DNA from: Candidatus Fermentibacterota bacterium
Lineage (GTDB): Bacteria > Fermentibacterota > Fermentibacteria > Fermentibacterales > JCC-6
DNA length: 64,000 bases
Assembly (NCBI GenBank): GCA_014728175.1
Contig: WJMA01000054.1
Coordinates: 1 to 64,000 of the forward strand
Reading direction: 5' to 3'
Shown here in pieces: positions 60,386-64,000 of this stretch. Below the pieces are notes generated by a model. That model ran no database searches and was not told where the DNA came from. It saw only the letters and a program-made list of their open reading frames with translations. Position numbers and translations under genes: made by a program. Position 1 is the stretch's first letter; each line of letters begins with the position of its first letter.

Positions 60386-63154
60386 TTGGGCCTGACCATT
60401 CCCGGATACAGCCCGGTGAGGAAGCTTTTGGCCGACCATCTCGGCGTTCTTTACCTGGCCGTAAAGAAGTCGGACGGATCACACGTGGAGATCCGGATAC
60501 TCCGACAGGGACTGTTCGAATCGGTGGAGATCAGGCAGCAGTTCCTGGAGAGAGTGGACAGCCTCGCCGAGCTCAGTCATCCGGGCATCATCTCCCTCCT
60601 GGATCACTTCGAGCAGGACGGAAGGCTGATCCTGGCCTACGAGCATTTCCGAAGCCGGCCCTTCTCCGACTTCCTGGCCGAGAATCCCGGGCCCATTCCT
60701 GCCAGCAGGGCCGTAGAGCTGATGCTGCATGCTTTGGAGCCGGTGGATTTCGCCAACCAGCAGGGTATAATCCATGGTCAGATCGACCCTCTCCACGTAC
60801 TGATCGACGAGTACGACCACATCAAGGTGCGGGAGTTCGGCCTGGTAGACTCCACCGGAAAGCTGGGCCTTTCGCACAAGGGCGTCACCGGAAGCAGCCT
60901 GGTCTACGTCGCACCGGAAAGGCTGCTGGAAAAGGGAGTCAATCACCGCAGCGACGTCTACTCCCTGGGCATGCTTCTGTACAGGCTGCTCACCGGCAGG
61001 TTCCCCTATCCCATAGATTCGGGAAGGCCCGAGGAGATCCTGGCCAGCGTAAAGAAAAAGAGGTATCGCCCGCCCGCCGATTTCGTGGAGATCATGCCCG
61101 CAGAGCTGTCCAAGGCCGTCTCCCGGGCCATAGCCAAGAAGCCCTCCAAACGTCTGGCCTCGACGTCCGAGCTGAGGGACCTTCTGCAACCCTTCCTCAA
61201 AACGGAGGAGGCGGTGGGGGAAAAGGCCCCCGAGGCTCCGCCGGAGAAACCCAAGGCCGCAAAACGACGGAAGCCGGCGGTTGCCAAAAGGCAGGCCAAG
61301 GCTAAAGACCTGGTGGAGGATGCCAGGCTCATGATCGAGCAGGACAGGTCTCGGAACGCGGTTCTCATCGCCAGGAAAGTGTTCGATATATGGCCCCTTT
61401 GCCCGGGATTGGCCGAGATCATCTCCCAGCTGGAGCAGGTTCCGGAGGGAGAAGAGGAACTGGAAGAGGCGGCCGGCGAGGTCTTCGAGGACATCTTCGA
61501 GAAGGAGCTGGGAGAGGAGGTGGACGACGCCGAGTCCCTGCTGGCAACCACCTGGGCACCCTCCGATCCCGAGCGGGAGCACGAGCTGATCTCCAAGATA
61601 CGTATGCATATGCAGCAGAACAATTTTAGGGCTGCAGCGGAGAGCGCCAGCTCGGCCCACAGGGAGTTTCCCAACAACCCGATCATATCCGAGCTCAACA
61701 TCCGTCTGGACAAGCTCTTCCATCCCGAGAAGTACCGGGTCTCGTCGAAGCCTGAGAGCCGATCCAGCACAGTCCCCGGACCGGTGGCCAGAAGAGAGGA
61801 AATAGTCCGGGAGCCTGCCCCCTCCAAGTCCTGGATAGTCAAGGCCCGGGTGGCCGGCCTGAGCGTGCTCGGCGCGCTGATACTGGCGGGCCTTTACCTG
61901 TTCGTCATAAAGCCCAATCTGCTGAATCGGGGTGGGCCTCCCACGGACCAAGGTCCGGAGCCACAACCGCCGCAACCCTACACGGTTTCCATGTGGGTGA
62001 CGGGCCCGGAGTCTGCGCAGGTCTCCGTCGATGGCCAGCGCATAAGGCCGAACGAGAGGGGCGAGTATCGACTGAGAGGTACGGAGTACGGAGAGCTGGA
62101 CATCCAGGTCTACGCCGACAGCTTCGAGACGCTGAGCCGCAGGCTTCAAGTCGGAGAGGGCACTCAGTTGCGGGATACGCTTCACCCACAGCCACTGGGA
62201 ACCGGCACAGTCGAGGTTTCTCTGGACGTCCTAATGCCGGAGGACGAACCCCGGCCGGAGGAGGGTGAGGTAAGCTATTACGTGGACGGGGAGCAAGTGG
62301 AAGAGATGCCGGTGGAAATATCCACGGGCACGCACGTATTCAGGGCCGATCTGGAGGGCTACCGCTCGGTTCCCGAGACTCTATCCATCAGACGTACCGG
62401 TAGCCTTCGGCAGGAGCTCGCTCTCAGCCCGCTACGCTCCGCGGAGATCCGCCTGGCCATAGAAGAAGATCTGGAAGGCCGGGCCGACTTCTACGTCGAC
62501 GGATACAGGGTTGGATCCAACCGCAGGCGTATCACCCATACCGCCTCCTACGGAAACCACACCCTGACCGTCAGGATGGAGGGGAGGGAGGCGTGGGTGA
62601 GGAACATAGACCTCGGGTGGCGTGGTTACTCGGCCATGGTCAGCCCCGCCTCCGCCATAGAACCGGGAAGGCTGCTGATAGCTCCGGAGCCGTGGGCCGA
62701 GGTTTTCATAGACGGGCGCAGCTTCGGAGAGACCCCCATGCCTCCGCTGGAGCTGTCGCCCGGCAGCTACGCAGTAAGACTTGCCAATCCCGACTACCAG
62801 GACCAGGTCCATAACATCGTTATACGCGAGGGGCAGGACACCGCCATTCGATACACCGCCCCTCAGAGGCAGGAGGAGGTCGTACCTCCCGAGGTGATCT
62901 CCCGCACCCAACCCGAGTACCCCAGCGAAGCCCTGGCCCGGGAAGACCTCTCCGGACTGGTGACCCTGTACGTAACCGTATCGGAGGATGGTTCGGTATC
63001 GGACGCAACCGTGGCTCACGACGGCGTCGGATACGGCTTCGCCCAGGCCGCCGTGGAAGCCGTCTACGACTGGCGGTTCCAGCCCGCTACCCAGGGCGGT
63101 GAGCCCGTGGAGGCAACCAAGGCGGTCACCATAACCTACAATCCGCCGGATTGA
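60386..63154 (+). CDS. Transmembrane pseudokinase / PEGA-like repeat / TonB C-terminal fusion protein
   Basis: 922 residues from a TTG with GAAGGGGG upstream. Residues 1-280 have the Ser/Thr kinase fold (YEHF hinge, APERL, SDVYSLGMLLYRLLTGRFPY), but every catalytic site is changed: VAIK Lys is Arg37 in VEIRIL, HRD is HGQ (130-132), the catalytic-loop Asn is His137, and DFG is EFG (150-152). The glycine loop is also lost. An acidic linker (~300-470) precedes a single membrane helix (~485-511). Then come about four PEGA-like repeats (e.g. VSVDGQRI, YVDGEQVEEMPVEI, FYVDGYRVG, VFIDGRSFGETPMPPLELSPGSYAVRL) and a TonB C-terminal domain (~833-922). It should pass a cytoplasmic signal or scaffold role to periplasmic TonB action. 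Confidence 0.85.
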   Translation: MGLTIPGYSPVRKLLADHLGVLYLAVKKSDGSHVEIRILRQGLFESVEIRQQFLERVDSLAELSHPGIISLLDHFEQDGRLILAYEHFRSRPFSDFLAENPGPIPASRAVELMLHALEPVDFANQQGIIHGQIDPLHVLIDEYDHIKVREFGLVDSTGKLGLSHKGVTGSSLVYVAPERLLEKGVNHRSDVYSLGMLLYRLLTGRFPYPIDSGRPEEILASVKKKRYRPPADFVEIMPAELSKAVSRAIAKKPSKRLASTSELRDLLQPFLKTEEAVGEKAPEAPPEKPKAAKRRKPAVAKRQAKAKDLVEDARLMIEQDRSRNAVLIARKVFDIWPLCPGLAEIISQLEQVPEGEEELEEAAGEVFEDIFEKELGEEVDDAESLLATTWAPSDPEREHELISKIRMHMQQNNFRAAAESASSAHREFPNNPIISELNIRLDKLFHPEKYRVSSKPESRSSTVPGPVARREEIVREPAPSKSWIVKARVAGLSVLGALILAGLYLFVIKPNLLNRGGPPTDQGPEPQPPQPYTVSMWVTGPESAQVSVDGQRIRPNERGEYRLRGTEYGELDIQVYADSFETLSRRLQVGEGTQLRDTLHPQPLGTGTVEVSLDVLMPEDEPRPEEGEVSYYVDGEQVEEMPVEISTGTHVFRADLEGYRSVPETLSIRRTGSLRQELALSPLRSAEIRLAIEEDLEGRADFYVDGYRVGSNRRRITHTASYGNHTLTVRMEGREAWVRNIDLGWRGYSAMVSPASAIEPGRLLIAPEPWAEVFIDGRSFGETPMPPLELSPGSYAVRLANPDYQDQVHNIVIREGQDTAIRYTAPQRQEEVVPPEVISRTQPEYPSEALAREDLSGLVTLYVTVSEDGSVSDATVAHDGVGYGFAQAAVEAVYDWRFQPATQGGEPVEATKAVTITYNPPD

Positions 63155-64000
63155 CCGGACCCCGAAAACTCCCCCCGCTCGACCTTATCCGGATAAATGA
63201 CCAGAACCGTGCCGTCGGAGTCCTGGGTTACGAATATCCTTCCCTCTCCGTCCACAACAACATCCTCCAGGGTACCGAACCCGGAGGCGAAGGGCTGGAA
63301 TCGGCCGTCTCCCGATACGATGCTCAACCTGCCACTTCCTCCCCCGACGTCCTCCTCGACCAACAACATGGGAAAGTCTCCACCCGGCTGAAAGCATAGG
63401 CCCTCGCAGGATACCGGGCCCCGGCAGAAACCGTCGGTCTGCCCGGTACGGGGGTCTATTGACACCACCGCGTCCCAGGTGCTCACCCCCGAAGCCTCGT
63501 TGCATACGTAAAGAAGCCCGTCGGGACCAATTGCCAAACCGGAGTAGCTGCGCACGTACCGGCCATACGCCAGAGTATCGACCAAACCTTCCGGCCTAAA
63601 CGCGGTCACCCAGGTCCTGTACCCGAGCGGCAGGGCGGACAGCTGCACCGTCGATTGGGAAACGTAAACCGTCCCATCGGATGACACGGCCACGCCCTCC
63701 GGAGCGCTCAGGCGGTCGGCAAGCACGGAAACCTCACCGGACTCGCTCACCCTCAGGAGTCGTCCGTCACCGACGTCCTCGACCACGTAGAGGTTGCCCT
63801 TCCCGTCGATGCACACCCCTTCGGGATGGTCCAGGTCCTCCACCAGAACCCGGGCTCCGTCGGGCTCCAGGAGCAATACCCTTCCGGCCAGCTCCTCGCA
63901 AACCACCAGCCTGCCTTCGTTGGAGAGAGCCAGTCCATCCGGGCCATCCAGGCCGGTCCAGTAGATGCGGACCCTGTACCCCTCGGGCGGCTGCAGCGAG
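63136..64000 (-). CDS. NHL/SMP-30-like beta-propeller protein, 5' end outside the window
   Basis: At least 288 residues, open to the right edge: the ORF track starts at an internal GTG (63906), but the same frame continues upstream as SLQPPEGYRVRIYWTGLDGPDGLALSNEGRLV. NHL-type repeats are clear: HPEGVCIDGKGNLYVVEDVGDGRLLRV, APEGVAVSSDGTVYVSQSTVQ, SGLAIGPDGLLYVCNEASG, EDVVVDGEGRIFVTQDSDGT. It is a six-bladed-type propeller that may bind sugars, lactones or proteins. It is convergent with and overlaps the pseudokinase gene by 19 bp. Confidence 0.78.
   Translation of the reverse strand, partial: SLQPPEGYRVRIYWTGLDGPDGLALSNEGRLVVCEELAGRVLLLEPDGARVLVEDLDHPEGVCIDGKGNLYVVEDVGDGRLLRVSESGEVSVLADRLSAPEGVAVSSDGTVYVSQSTVQLSALPLGYRTWVTAFRPEGLVDTLAYGRYVRSYSGLAIGPDGLLYVCNEASGVSTWDAVVSIDPRTGQTDGFCRGPVSCEGLCFQPGGDFPMLLVEEDVGGGSGRLSIVSGDGRFQPFASGFGTLEDVVVDGEGRIFVTQDSDGTVLVIYPDKVERGEFSGSGQSGGL

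Overview
The window looks like chromosome from an uncultured, Gram-negative, probably anaerobic bacterium. The envelope genes (TolQ/ExbD/TonB-type motor, lipid A-type acyltransferase, predicted outer-membrane proteins) indicate two membranes. Two secreted proteins end in Por/FlgD-like type A sorting domains, and FG-GAP proteins with ENLDG...W.EH repeats are present; both suit the FCB superphylum or a neighbouring candidate phylum such as Fermentibacterota or Eisenbacteria. That placement is an inference. Rubrerythrin, B12-dependent radical SAM chemistry, a ThyX-type thymidylate synthase and an atypical thioredoxin system fit low-oxygen life. Genes are tightly packed, often with ATGA/GTGA overlaps, and TTG/GTG starts with good Shine-Dalgarno sequences are common.

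Layout. 1-3.6 kb is a decayed accessory stretch: an edge-truncated ORF, a DUF4143-type ATPase, a frameshifted ORF, a transposase remnant and a YdeI-like gene broken by one amber codon. 3.7-5.2 kb holds an amino-acid racemase coupled to a GNAT acetyltransferase. 5.5-9.6 kb has a gene remnant and surface-polysaccharide-type genes (GT2 glycosyltransferase, B12-radical SAM protein, polyprenyl-phosphate sugar transferase). 9.8-12.6 kb is a TrxA-TrxB-PDO disulfide operon followed by an envelope protein. 12.6-15.8 kb encodes RseC-like, TldD and PmbA/TldE. 15.8-19.5 kb carries a secreted glycosidase, a DUF457-like membrane protein and a sugar aminotransferase. 19.5-21.6 kb has an ORF remnant and an FG-GAP gene split by an in-frame TAG. 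21.7-25.5 kb holds two small exported proteins, PdxS/PdxT, a DUF89 protein and an FmdB-like protein. 25.7-27.7 kb is groES-groEL.

27.7-37.6 kb is a seven-gene envelope-motor operon: barrel-like protein, giant TPR protein, small exported protein, TolQ/ExbB, two ExbD proteins (one lacking the proton-relay Asp) and an FHA-like/AgmX-TonB-like protein. It resembles gliding or Tol-type energy-transducing machines. 37.7-40.6 kb encodes a beta-propeller surface protein. 40.6-43.1 kb has a double-domain ThyX and a GH84-like protein. 43.2-46.8 kb carries a fused formiminotransferase-cyclodeaminase and transketolase. 46.8-48.3 kb has a degraded geranylgeranyl-reductase-like gene and an acyltransferase. 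48.3-51.2 kb is a second TldD/PmbA pair. 51.4-60.2 kb holds a 2-hydroxyacid dehydrogenase, an RsmC-like methyltransferase, a cupin, a toast-rack lipoprotein, a Gly-rich hexapeptide-repeat protein, an MFS/spermidine-synthase fusion, a MATE transporter and a rubrerythrin.

60.4-63.2 kb encodes the most unusual protein: a catalytically dead Ser/Thr kinase fold joined through one membrane helix to PEGA-like repeats and a TonB C-terminal domain. With the AgmX-like protein at 27.8 kb, the window has two TonB-type energy transducers each fused to a cytoplasmic signalling-type module. An NHL-repeat protein runs off the right edge. No tRNA, rRNA, CRISPR array or intact mobile element was seen.
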